Assembly (NCBI GenBank): GCA_012841485.1
Contig: DUUU01000140.1
Location: 1 to 14,558 of the forward strand
Direction of reading: 5' to 3'
DNA from: Armatimonadota bacterium
GTDB lineage: Bacteria; Armatimonadota; JAAZEB01
DNA: 14,558 nt
Within the stretch, counting starts at the first letter, position 1; the number at the start of each line of letters is the position of its first letter. Positions 1 to 6,701 of this stretch are shown here, in pieces. The notes below the pieces were generated by a model. That model did not search any database. It was not told the DNA's origin and was given only the letters and a program-made list of their open reading frames with translations. Made by a program: the position numbers and the translations under genes.

Positions 1-1354
1 CGCCGCGCACGGCGCGGAAATCGACGCCTTCCAGGCGAGTCCCGCTCACCTTCTCCACCGCGTAGCGGAGCACCGCCTCCGTGACGCCGCCGGACGTTCC
101 GAAGATGACGCCCGCGCCCGTCTTGAAGCCGAACGGCATATCGAGCGACTCGGGCTCCAGGCGGCTAAAGCGCAGGCCCTGCGCCTCGATCATCCGGCCC
201 AGCTCCTGGGTGGTCAGAACGTGATCCACATCCGCGATGCCGTCCTGGATGAACTTCTCCTGCTTCGCCTCGAACTTCTTGGCGGTACACGGCATGATCG
301 AGACGATCACCAGGTCCTTGTTATCGACGCCCAGTTTCTCCGGGAGCACTTCCCGGGCGATGGAGCCGAACATCTGCTGCGGCGACCGGCAAGAGGAGAG
401 ATGCGGCAGCAGGCTGGGATAGTACTGCTCCGCGAACTTCACCCACGCCGGACAGCAGGAGGTGAAGATCGGCAGGCGCTCGCCCTTCTCCTTGCGCGCG
501 AGGAACTCGTTCGCCTCCTCGATCACCGTGAGGTCTGCCGCGAAGGAGGTGTCGTAGACCTGGTCGAAGCCCATCGCCTTGAGCGCGGCCACCGTCTGGC
601 CCATGCTCACCGTGCCAGGGGCCAGCCCGAAGTGCTCACCAATGGCGACGCGCACCGCGGGAGCGATCTGAGCCACCACCTTCTTCTTCGGATCGCTCAA
701 CGCTTCCCAAACCGCGTCGATCTCCGACTTCACCGTGAGGGCCCCCGTGGGGCAGACGGAGGCGCACTGGCCACAGTAAACACACTCGACGTGCTTCAGA
801 TCCTTGCCAAAAGCGGGCAGGACGGCCGTGGACGACCCCCGGTGGGCGAAATCGATGGCGCCGATCCCCTGGATCTCGTGGCAGACGCGCACGCAGTCGC
901 CGCACAGGATGCACTTGTTCGGGTCGCGCACGAGCGAGGGCGAGCTGCGATCCACGGGCACCGGCTCGTGGGTGGACTTGAAGCGCACCTCATCGACGCC
1001 GAGGCGCCGGGCGATCTCTTGAAGCTGGCAGGTGGCGCTCTTGGAGCAAGTGGGGCACGTCTTCTCGTGGTTGGCCAGCAGCAGTTCCACGGCGATCTTG
1101 CGGATCTCGCGGATCTCCTGCGTGGTCGTCTTCACCTTCATGCCCGGTTCCGGGGGCGTGGAGCACGAGCCGACGATCCCCCGCCCTTCCACCTCCACGA
1201 GGCAGAGGCGGCAGGCGCCGTAGACGCTGAGGTGAGAGTGGTAGCAGAAGGTGGGAATGTCGATCCCCGCCTTCCGGATCACCTCGAGCAGGTTGCGCTC
1301 GCCCTCGATCCGGACCTCTTTCCCATCTATCGTCAGAAATTCGTTATCGCTCAT
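1..1354 (-). CDS. hydA: HydA, catalytic subunit of NAD(H)-linked trimeric [FeFe] hydrogenase (3' end cut by window)
   Basis: Catalytic H2-evolving or H2-oxidising subunit, cytoplasmic; partner of HydB and HydC encoded just upstream. 451 residues are visible and no stop interrupts the frame. Cofactor sites in order: plant-type [2Fe-2S] (C37, C48, C51, C64), His-ligated [4Fe-4S] (H96, C100, C103, C109), two ferredoxin-like [4Fe-4S] sites (C148-C158 and C191-C201), then H-cluster motif L1 TSCCPAW (C300, C301) and L2 MPCTAKKFE (C356). Motif L3, with the last two H-cluster cysteines, lies beyond the left edge. The proton-transfer cysteine of L1 is present, so this is a catalytic and not a sensory type. 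The start at 1354 gives the normal N-terminus; an in-frame ATG lies 12 nt upstream and neither has a strong ribosome site. It follows hydB after 46 nt. The domain order fits the trimeric bifurcating family (Thermotoga maritima type); bifurcation itself is inferred. Confidence 0.95.
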   Translation of the reverse strand, partial: MSDNEFLTIDGKEVRIEGERNLLEVIRKAGIDIPTFCYHSHLSVYGACRLCLVEVEGRGIVGSCSTPPEPGMKVKTTTQEIREIRKIAVELLLANHEKTCPTCSKSATCQLQEIARRLGVDEVRFKSTHEPVPVDRSSPSLVRDPNKCILCGDCVRVCHEIQGIGAIDFAHRGSSTAVLPAFGKDLKHVECVYCGQCASVCPTGALTVKSEIDAVWEALSDPKKKVVAQIAPAVRVAIGEHFGLAPGTVSMGQTVAALKAMGFDQVYDTSFAADLTVIEEANEFLARKEKGERLPIFTSCCPAWVKFAEQYYPSLLPHLSSCRSPQQMFGSIAREVLPEKLGVDNKDLVIVSIMPCTAKKFEAKQEKFIQDGIADVDHVLTTQELGRMIEAQGLRFSRLEPESLDMPFGFKTGAGVIFGTSGGVTEAVLRYAVEKVSGTRLEGVDFRAVRG

Positions 1355-1400
1355 TATCCGTACCATTCCTGGTCAGGGCTACCATCGTTGAACGGCGCGG

Positions 1401-3320
1401 CTAGAAACCCGTGACCGCGCCAAACTTGCAGCTCTCGGCGCAGACGCCGCATCGGATGCACTTCTCCGGATCGATGGCGTGGGGCATCTTCCTCTCGCCG
1501 CTGATGGCGTCGACCGGGCACTTCTTGGCGCACAGCGTGCACCCCTTGCAGAGCGCCGGGTCGATTGTGGGCACGAGAAGCGCCTTGCACTGGCCGGCCG
1601 GGCATCGCTTCTGGACGACGTGCGCCTCGTACTCGGCGCGGAAATGCCGCAGCGTCGAGAGCACCGGGTTGGGTGCCGTCTTGCCCAGGCCGCAGAGCGA
1701 GCCCTTCTGCACCGCGCGGGCCACCTTCTCGAGCAGATCCAACGTCTCGAGCGTGCCCTGGCCCTCGATGATCTCCTCGAGGAGGGCCAGCATCTGCTTG
1801 GTGCCCTCGCGGCAGAGAACGCACTTGCCGCAGGATTCGTTCTGGGTGAACTGCATGAAGAAGTGGGCGATCTTGACCATGCAGGTCTGCTTGTTCATGA
1901 CGACGAGGCCGCCGGAGCCGACCATGGCGCCCACACTGCGCAGCGAGTCGTAGTCGAGCGGGAGGTCGAGTTCACCCTCTGTGAGGCAGCCGCCGGAGGG
2001 GCCACCGATCTGCACCGCTTTGAAGCCCTCGCCCGTGGCCGCGCCCGTCGCATCGGTCACGCCCCCACCGATGTGATGCACGATCTCGCGCAGGCTGGCG
2101 CCAAAAGGCACCTCGATGAGCCCGGTGTTGGCCACATGCCCCGTAAGCGCGAAGGTCTTGGTGCCAGGCGATTTTTCTGTGCCCATGGCTCGGAACTCTG
2201 CCGCGCCGGCGTTCAGGATCAGCGGGATCGTCGCCAGTGTCTCCACGTTGTTGATCACCGTGGGCTTCCCGAAGAGACCCTTCTGCGCCGGGAAGGGCGG
2301 CTTTGGCGTCGGCATGCCGCGCTTACCCTCGATGCTCGAGATCAGCGCCGTCTCCTCGCCGCACACGAAGGCGCCCGCGCCCTCCATCACCTGGATGTGG
2401 AAGGAGTGGCCCGTGCCGAAGACGTTGTCGCCCAGAATGCCCAGCGCCTCCGCGTCAGCCACCGCCTTGCGCACGCGGCCTACCGCGAGGGGGTACTCGG
2501 CGCGGACATAGATGTAGCCTTCATCTGCCCCGATGGCGCGCGCCGCGATCATCATCCCCTCGATGACGCTATGCGGGTTGCCCTCCATCAGGCTGCGGTC
2601 CATGAAGGCGCCCGGGTCTCCCTCGTCTCCGTTGCAGATGACGTATTTCTTGGGCCCCGGCTGCTGAAGCGTCAGGCCCCACTTCCTCCCCGTGGGGAAG
2701 CCACCGCCACCCCGGCCGCGCAGTCCAGAGAAAGTGACCTCCTCGCAGACCGCTTCCGGCGTCATTCGGGTGAAGGCCGCCTCCGCGGCGCGGTAGCCTC
2801 CGTTGTGGATGTACTCGCGGATATCCTCGGGATCCAGGGTGCCACACGACTTGAGCACATAGCGGTGCTGGAGCGTGTAGAAGGGGATCTCGCTGGTGCC
2901 GCGGCAATGCTTGCCGCTCAGTGGATCCGTGTAGAGCAGGCGATCCACGACCTCGCCGCCCTGCAGGGTGGTCTCAATGATCTCCGCTACATCCTCGGGG
3001 CGAACCCGCGTGTAGAGGATCCCGTCCGGCTCGATCGTGACAAGCGGACCCTGCTGACAGAACCCCTGGCAGCCGCTCTTCGAGAGGCGAACATCGCCGC
3101 CCTCATCCTCGGCGCGCAGCTCTGTCGCGACCGACAGGCCGGCGGCGGCGATCTGCTGCACGAACGCCGCGTGAACCTTCAGCGCCCCATTGGCGACGCA
3201 CCCCGTGCCCGCGCAGATCACCACCCGGCGCTCGTAGGTGCGCGCTACTTGCCAGTACTCCCGGGCCACAGCATCCAAATCGGTCCGGGGCGCCGGCTGC
3301 ATCGTCTCGGAAACGCTCAT
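1401..3320 (-). CDS. hydB: HydB, NuoF-like flavin and NAD(H)-binding subunit of [FeFe] hydrogenase
   Basis: 639-residue diaphorase subunit that exchanges electrons between NAD(H), FMN and the Fe-S chain leading to HydA. Domains in order: thioredoxin-like [2Fe-2S] domain (C36, C41, C84, C88); NuoF core with the glycine-rich GRGGGGFPTGRKW (202-214) and the GDEGDPGAFMDR segment (231-242), which form the FMN/NADH site; SLBB region about 390-450; [4Fe-4S] site (C497, C500, C503, C543); CPAGQC (573-578); and two C-terminal ferredoxin clusters (C591-C601, C621-C631). Length and order match HydB of trimeric bifurcating hydrogenases rather than complex I NuoF, which lacks both the N-terminal thioredoxin-like and the C-terminal ferredoxin domains. 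The start overlaps the hydC stop by 4 nt (ATGA), with GAGGAG six bases upstream, indicating translational coupling. Confidence 0.96.
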   Translation of the reverse strand: MSVSETMQPAPRTDLDAVAREYWQVARTYERRVVICAGTGCVANGALKVHAAFVQQIAAAGLSVATELRAEDEGGDVRLSKSGCQGFCQQGPLVTIEPDGILYTRVRPEDVAEIIETTLQGGEVVDRLLYTDPLSGKHCRGTSEIPFYTLQHRYVLKSCGTLDPEDIREYIHNGGYRAAEAAFTRMTPEAVCEEVTFSGLRGRGGGGFPTGRKWGLTLQQPGPKKYVICNGDEGDPGAFMDRSLMEGNPHSVIEGMMIAARAIGADEGYIYVRAEYPLAVGRVRKAVADAEALGILGDNVFGTGHSFHIQVMEGAGAFVCGEETALISSIEGKRGMPTPKPPFPAQKGLFGKPTVINNVETLATIPLILNAGAAEFRAMGTEKSPGTKTFALTGHVANTGLIEVPFGASLREIVHHIGGGVTDATGAATGEGFKAVQIGGPSGGCLTEGELDLPLDYDSLRSVGAMVGSGGLVVMNKQTCMVKIAHFFMQFTQNESCGKCVLCREGTKQMLALLEEIIEGQGTLETLDLLEKVARAVQKGSLCGLGKTAPNPVLSTLRHFRAEYEAHVVQKRCPAGQCKALLVPTIDPALCKGCTLCAKKCPVDAISGERKMPHAIDPEKCIRCGVCAESCKFGAVTGF

Positions 3321-3826
3321 CGTGACTCCTCGCTTGCCAGGATCTCTTCAATCACCTCGACTGCCGCCTCGGGCGTCATCTGACCATGCACCTGCTCGTT
3401 GATCACCACGACCGGAGCCAGGCCGCACGCGCCCAGGCACGATACCGTCTCCACGGTGAAGAGCATGTCGGGAGTGGTGCTCTGCTTCTCGCTCAGCCCC
3501 AGGCGCTTGCGGATCGCCTCCAGGATCGGGATCGAGGCCTTCACGTGGCAGGCCGTGCCGTCACAGAGCCGGATGATATACTTCCCCTTCGGCTCCAGCG
3601 CGAAGTGGGCATAGAACGTGGCCACCCCATAGACGCGCGCGGGCGAGATGCCGAGCGAAGTGGCGATGTAGGTGAGCACATCCTCCGGCAGGTAGCGGTA
3701 CTCGTCCTGCACCGCCTGCAGGATCGGCACCAGCCGGCCCGGGTTGCGATCGTGCTCGTCAATGATCTCGCAGACGCGCTGAAACTTGCGGTGCTGCTGA
3801 GATGCGGAGTGTAAGGCCAGAGCCAT
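3317..3826 (-). CDS. hydC: HydC, NuoE-like [2Fe-2S] subunit of [FeFe] hydrogenase
   Basis: 169-residue small subunit of the HydABC complex. An N-terminal helical domain is followed by a thioredoxin-like fold carrying one [2Fe-2S] cluster with ligands C88, C93 (CDGTAC) and C130, C134 (CLGAC), the pattern of NuoE and HydC. Conserved family segments LPEDVLTYIATSLGI and ARVYGVATFYAHF are present. The gene starts 1 nt after the rex stop codon and overlaps hydB by 4 nt, so rex, hydC, hydB and hydA are one translation-coupled operon. A purine-rich AAGGAAGGGG lies about nine bases before the ATG. The context of hydA and hydB makes HydC more likely than a complex I NuoE. Confidence 0.95.
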   Translation of the reverse strand: MALALHSASQQHRKFQRVCEIIDEHDRNPGRLVPILQAVQDEYRYLPEDVLTYIATSLGISPARVYGVATFYAHFALEPKGKYIIRLCDGTACHVKASIPILEAIRKRLGLSEKQSTTPDMLFTVETVSCLGACGLAPVVVINEQVHGQMTPEAAVEVIEEILASEESR

Positions 3827-3827
3827 G

Positions 3828-4484
3828 TCAGGCTTCCCCTTCCTTCTCGAGGATCTCCGCGAGCTGTCGAGAGAGAACGGCTAGCCCTGAAGAGAGATCC
3901 TCATTCTGGACCACGACGTTGTTGGGAACGATGATCTTCGCTGGAGCGAAATTCCAGATGGCGCGAATCCCAGAGGCCACCATCAGATTGGCGATAGAAG
4001 GCGCGGCTTCGGCCGGCGCGGCGATGATCCCCAAGCGGATGTGCATCCGTCGCGCCAGGTCGGTGAACTTCGTCAACGGCAACACTTCCTTGCCACGGAG
4101 TGGCCGGCCCACCTTCGCGTCGTCAATGTCGAACGCGGCAACGATGTTGAGGCCGTGGCGCTCGAACCCCTCATAGCCTATCAGCGCGGCGCCCAGGCTG
4201 CCCGCGCCCACCAGAAACGCGTCCGTCGTGTTGTCCCACCCCAGAAACCCCTCGATTGCCCGGATCAACTCTGAAACGGGGTAGCCAACCCGACATTTCC
4301 CCTCGATGCCCGTCACCGCCAGGTCCTTGCGCACTTGGATGGACTCCAGGTGGAGCTCGTCGGCGATGGCGGTGCTCGATACGAACTCGCGCCCATCCTC
4401 CTCCATCTGCCGCAGCAGGCGAAGGTACGTCGGCAGCCGTCTTACCGTCGGCAGCGGCGCGCCCTTCTGCTTTCCAGTCTCCAT
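3828..4484 (-). CDS. rex: Rex-family redox-sensing transcriptional repressor (variant recognition region)
   Basis: 218-residue DNA-binding repressor that in this family reads the NADH/NAD+ ratio: it binds operators when NADH is low and releases them when NADH rises. N-terminal winged helix (about 12-75) with SIQVRKDL (48-55), then a Rossmann domain with VGAGSLGAAL (92-101) and the family segment WNFAPAKIIVP (177-187). After RKDL most Rex proteins continue YFGxFGxxGxGY; here it is AVTGIEGKCRVGY, so the DNA-contacting region is divergent. The start at 4484 has AGGAGG seven bases upstream and gives normal length; the frame extends 61 codons further but would run through the promoter. First gene of the hydrogenase operon, so probably autoregulated through the palindrome at 4517-4550 (inference). 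Confidence 0.93.
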   Translation of the reverse strand: METGKQKGAPLPTVRRLPTYLRLLRQMEEDGREFVSSTAIADELHLESIQVRKDLAVTGIEGKCRVGYPVSELIRAIEGFLGWDNTTDAFLVGAGSLGAALIGYEGFERHGLNIVAAFDIDDAKVGRPLRGKEVLPLTKFTDLARRMHIRLGIIAAPAEAAPSIANLMVASGIRAIWNFAPAKIIVPNNVVVQNEDLSSGLAVLSRQLAEILEKEGEA

Positions 4485-4516
4485 GGGCCCCCCTCCTGAA
4501 GTTACCGACACCTCGT

Positions 4517-4550
4517 ATGGATACGCCCTTATCGATAAATCATTATCCAA
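4517..4550. promoter_or_regulatory. Predicted operator A: palindromic ATGGATA-n6-TATCGATA-n6-TATCCAA
   Basis: The element is symmetric about 4533.5 and reads as two abutting 14-bp dyads, GATA-n6-TATC at 4520-4533 and 4534-4547, framed by ATG on the left and CAA on the right. It begins 4 bp downstream of the -10 box of the rex promoter and so covers the expected transcription start. A matching element occurs at 6600-6633 in front of hydG, with 23 of 34 positions identical and all conserved bases in the symmetric parts. Occlusion of the start site implies repression. Which protein binds is not shown; Rex is the local candidate. Confidence 0.8.
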
Positions 4551-4554
4551 TCGC

Positions 4555-4583
4555 ATTATCTCACAGAAGAGAGCAGTTGTCAA
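4555..4583 (-). promoter_or_regulatory. Sigma70-type promoter of the rex-hydCBA operon
   Basis: Read on the minus strand: TTGACA (4583-4578), 17-bp spacer, GATAAT (4560-4555). The -35 box is a full consensus match and the -10 box differs from TATAAT at one base. The expected start is near 4548, inside the palindromic operator 4517-4550, giving a leader of about 64 nt before the rex ATG at 4484. Confidence 0.8.
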
Positions 4584-4774
4584 CACCCTTTTCGGGAGAA
4601 CGCGGTGCTGGAGGGAGGGCCCGGAGGGGATCCCGGCGCTGAGGAGCAGACAGGGGGGAGCCGGCACGACGGGCGCCTAGGCCCGGGCACGTTCGCTATG
4701 GACGCGGAGGGCGCAGGTGGCAAGCCGGCGGCGCGGAAGGGGGAACGCCCTCTCCCAGCGAAGAAGGGAGAGCG

Positions 4775-4795
4775 ATGGACATTCGCCGATGGTAG
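4775..4795 (+). CDS. Six-codon leader frame (MDIRRW) overlapping the DUF5615 start
   Basis: ATG at 4775 stands four bases after GGGAG (4766-4770), a better ribosome site than the DUF5615 start itself has. The frame runs six codons and stops with TAG at 4793-4795, five bases past the first base of the DUF5615 ATG (4789). Such an overlap would let terminating ribosomes restart on the downstream gene. The Shine-Dalgarno sequence sits in the right arm of a 7-bp hairpin. Whether it is translated is unknown; it could be chance. Confidence 0.35.
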   Translation: MDIRRW

Positions 4796-5160
4796 AACTC
4801 CTCGCGGATCACTGTGTCGCGGAGCCGACGATTGCCCTCCTGCGAGAGGCAGGCTACCGTGTCACGCGCCTGGTAGACGTCGCCCGAGGCGGCGATGGCC
4901 CTACCGTGGCAGACGGCAAGGTCGCGGCGATGGCGGCGCGCCAGGGGCGATTGCTGCTCACCGAGGACCGTGACTTCCGCACACGGGTGCATTACCCTAA
5001 CCGCAACCACCCCGGCGTGATCCTCCTCCGAGATACCGCCACCCACCGGGATGCCGTCCACCGGCGCCTGCTCCGGCTGCTCGCCTCGCCGCCAAAGCGC
5101 CTGGCCGGTTCCATTGTGGTGATCGACCGGCGCTCTTCGCGGGTTGAGCCCGCGCGTTAG
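4789..5160 (+). CDS. DUF5615-family PIN-like protein (possible toxin-like nuclease)
   Basis: 123-residue protein beginning MVELLADHCV, with the family pattern of an early acidic residue (LADHC, D7), a central LLLTEDRDF segment (D60, D62) and HPGVILLR (74-81). These are the hallmarks of DUF5615 proteins, which have a PIN-like fold and acidic residues at the presumed metal site. Many members pair with a DUF433 antitoxin; none is adjacent here. The start at 4789 matches the family's usual N-terminus; the frame is open further upstream but that extension is Arg-rich and unlike the family. No clear Shine-Dalgarno precedes 4789, whereas one precedes the six-codon frame that overlaps it. The stop abuts the stop of the convergent aminotransferase. 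No cellular function is established. Confidence 0.75.
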   Translation: MVELLADHCVAEPTIALLREAGYRVTRLVDVARGGDGPTVADGKVAAMAARQGRLLLTEDRDFRTRVHYPNRNHPGVILLRDTATHRDAVHRRLLRLLASPPKRLAGSIVVIDRRSSRVEPAR

Positions 5161-6333
5161 CTACTCGCGCAGGAGCTGTGCCAGGCGGGCGACACCTTCC
5201 TGAATGCGCTCTGGAGTGGAGTTGGAGAAGTTGAGGCGCATGTAGCGGCAGCCGCCACCGTCCGGGAAGAAGTCGCACCCAGGCACAAAGAGCACCTTAT
5301 GCTCAACCGCCCGCTGCATCAGAGGCCAGGTATCAACGCCCTCGGGGCAGGTCACCCAGAGGAACATGCCGCCCTGCGGGTGAGTCCACTGGTAACGCTC
5401 CGGGAGCAGGGCGCGCAGCGCGGCGTCCATCGCCTGGTAGCGCGTTCCGTAGGAGGTGCGAATCCGCGCCAGGTGCGACGCCGTATCGCAACTGGTCATG
5501 AACTCGCAGGCGATCCGCTGATCTAGGCTGGAGGTATGCAGGTCCGCGGCTTGCTTCAGGATGAGGAACTTCTCAAGGATCCGCACATCCGCAACCAGCC
5601 ACCCTACGCGCAGACCCGGGGCAATCGTCTTGGAGAAGGTGCTCGCATAGATGACGAGGCCCTCGGTATCGAGCGCCTTGATCGGCGGAACGTGCTCGCC
5701 GGAGTAGCGCAACAGCCCGTAGGGATCATCCTCCATGATCACGAGCGACTGAGCGAGCGCCGTCTCGTAGAGGGCGCGCCGGCGCTCCGCAGGCATGGTG
5801 ATCCCGGTCGGGTTCTGGAAGTTGGGGATCGTGTAGAGAAACCGCGGCCGGTGCCGGGCGACCAGCTCCGGAAGCGCCTCTGGGATCAAGCCGTCGTCAT
5901 CGGTGGGCACGGGCACGAAGCGCGCCTCGGAGCCCTGGAATGCCTGGATCGCCGCCAGGTAGGTGGGGTTTTCGGTCAGCACCACATCGCCCGGATTGAG
6001 AAAACAGCGTCCAAGCAAGTCCAGCGCCTGCTGAGAACCGCTGGTGACCTGCACGTTCTCCACCTTGCAGCGGACTCCGCGCTGGGCCATGGCCTCAACC
6101 AGATACTCGCGGAGGGGGGTATAGCCTTCACTCGCGCCATACTGCAGTGCCCACGACCCTTCGCGGCTTAGGACGCGGTCGCATGCGGAGCGAACCGCCT
6201 CTACCGGAAAGAGCTCCGGGGCAGGAAGCCCGCCGGCAAAGGAGATCACCTCTGGTTGCTCGGCCGTCTTCAGAATCTCGCGGATAGTAGAGCGCCGCAT
6301 TCCCTCCAGGCGGCGCGCAAACAGGTATTCCAT
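5161..6333 (-). CDS. PLP-dependent aminotransferase, class I/II (LysN/2-aminoadipate or MocR-catalytic-domain type)
   Basis: 390-residue fold-type I PLP enzyme. Visible family marks: ISFAGGLPAPELFP near the N-terminus (30-43), NPTG at 174-177, EDDPYG with the PLP-contacting Asp and Tyr (201-206), and the Schiff-base lysine K235 in STFSKTIAPGLRVGW. This subgroup includes 2-aminoadipate, aromatic and branched-chain transaminases with broad specificity, so the substrate cannot be assigned. There is no N-terminal GntR helix-turn-helix, so it is not a MocR regulator. The start at 6333 has GGAAGGG about six bases upstream; an upstream in-frame ATG at 6384 lies within the predicted promoter and is rejected. 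Its stop codon abuts that of the DUF5615 gene, so the two transcripts must overlap. A link to the hydrogenase genes is not evident. Confidence 0.9.
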   Translation of the reverse strand: MEYLFARRLEGMRRSTIREILKTAEQPEVISFAGGLPAPELFPVEAVRSACDRVLSREGSWALQYGASEGYTPLREYLVEAMAQRGVRCKVENVQVTSGSQQALDLLGRCFLNPGDVVLTENPTYLAAIQAFQGSEARFVPVPTDDDGLIPEALPELVARHRPRFLYTIPNFQNPTGITMPAERRRALYETALAQSLVIMEDDPYGLLRYSGEHVPPIKALDTEGLVIYASTFSKTIAPGLRVGWLVADVRILEKFLILKQAADLHTSSLDQRIACEFMTSCDTASHLARIRTSYGTRYQAMDAALRALLPERYQWTHPQGGMFLWVTCPEGVDTWPLMQRAVEHKVLFVPGCDFFPDGGGCRYMRLNFSNSTPERIQEGVARLAQLLRE

Positions 6334-6362
6334 CGTAGCCCTTCCAAACCGAGGATACCTGA

Positions 6363-6391
6363 ATCGTAGCACGATGCCACTCATCTGTCAA
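6363..6391 (-). promoter_or_regulatory. Sigma70-type promoter of the aminotransferase gene
   Basis: Minus strand TTGACA (6391-6386), 17-bp spacer, TACGAT (6368-6363). Full -35 match, -10 with four of six consensus bases including the key first A and last T. The expected start near 6356 leaves a short leader to the ATG at 6333. It faces away from the hydG promoter. Confidence 0.65.
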
Positions 6392-6432
6392 CGCGGTAAA
6401 ATCCACCCCTGCCCCCTGCCCCGCGCCGGCAC

Positions 6433-6461
6433 CGATACCATCGCATCGATACCACGGATGA
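6433..6461. repeat. 14-bp-period direct repeat resembling half of the hyd operator
   Basis: CGATACCA occurs at 6433 and again at 6447. Aligned to the hydrogenase operator it reads GATA-n6-CATC-GATA-n6-ATGA: three of the four tetramers fit, two exactly and one with a single mismatch. It lies about 169 bp upstream of operator B. It may be an auxiliary weak site or simply chance. Confidence 0.3.
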
Positions 6462-6565
6462 AGGGGCGCCCTTACAGACGCGCCGGGTTGAGCGCCGCCT
6501 TCGAGGCTTCGGAGTCCTTGTCTCGGAATTCCAGAATCCTTCCCCCGGAACCCCCAGAATGAGGC

Positions 6566-6594
6566 TTGACAAGCGAGCGGGGGTGTGCAATAAT
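6566..6594 (+). promoter_or_regulatory. Sigma70-type promoter of the hydG-hydF-hydS-phosphatase operon
   Basis: TTGACA (6566-6571), 17-bp spacer, AATAAT (6589-6594). Full -35 match and a five-of-six -10 box. The expected start near 6601 coincides with the left end of the palindromic operator. Geometry is the same as at the rex promoter. Confidence 0.78.
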
Positions 6595-6599
6595 TGTCA

Positions 6600-6633
6600 A
6601 TGGATACAGTTTTATCGATATTGTTCTATCCAT
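6600..6633. promoter_or_regulatory. Predicted operator B: palindromic ATGGATA-n6-TATCGATA-n6-TATCCAT
   Basis: Symmetric about 6616.5, with both outer heptamers exact inverse copies and a perfect 8-bp core. It reads as two abutting dyads GATA-n6-TATC (6603-6616 and 6617-6630). It starts 5 bp after the -10 box and so covers the transcription start and the first bases of the leader. Spacing and conserved bases are the same as in operator A at 4517-4550, while the n6 spacers differ. That is what selection on protein contacts would give, rather than a recent duplication. Confidence 0.82.
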
Positions 6634-6701
6634 AGATACGGTTTGGGAGAGCGGTGGATGCGTCCGGCAGACGCCGGAAAGATGACGAGAGCGAGCAGGC
6701 A

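Larger units (their letters stand above)
4485..4788. other. Intergenic region between rex and the DUF5615 gene
   Basis: 304 bases without a recognised full-length gene. The left third (4517-4583) is AT-rich and holds the rex promoter and operator. The remainder is GC-rich and purine-biased. I see no good plus-strand promoter for the DUF5615 gene; its immediate leader holds a 7-bp hairpin (CTCTCCC 4750-4756 with GGGAGAG 4766-4772) that includes a Shine-Dalgarno-like GGGAG, and the six-codon frame at 4775-4795. Confidence 0.6.
6334..6701. other. Divergent intergenic region between the aminotransferase gene and hydG
   Basis: 368 bases holding the two divergent promoters (6363-6391 minus; 6566-6594 plus), operator B (6600-6633) and a 14-bp-period direct repeat of CGATACCA at 6433-6440 and 6447-6454. 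Bases 6460-6560 are GC-rich and hold nothing recognised. Confidence 0.6.

Noticed and set aside
221..1414. Plus-strand open frame of 397 codons opposite hydA
   Set aside because: It is in register with the hydA codons on the other strand and shows no domain; hydA has all expected cluster motifs there.
1479..3383. Plus-strand open frame of 634 codons opposite hydB and the end of hydC
   Set aside because: It mirrors the hydB codons in high-GC DNA; its translation is Ala/Leu/Arg/His-rich with no known domain, while the minus-strand frame has full HydB motifs.
4577..4583. TTGTCAA in both hyd promoters (also 6594-6600) as a classical Rex half-site
   Set aside because: No matching inverted half-site stands at the right distance. 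At 4577 it is simply the complement of the -35 box, and its position relative to the promoter differs between the two.
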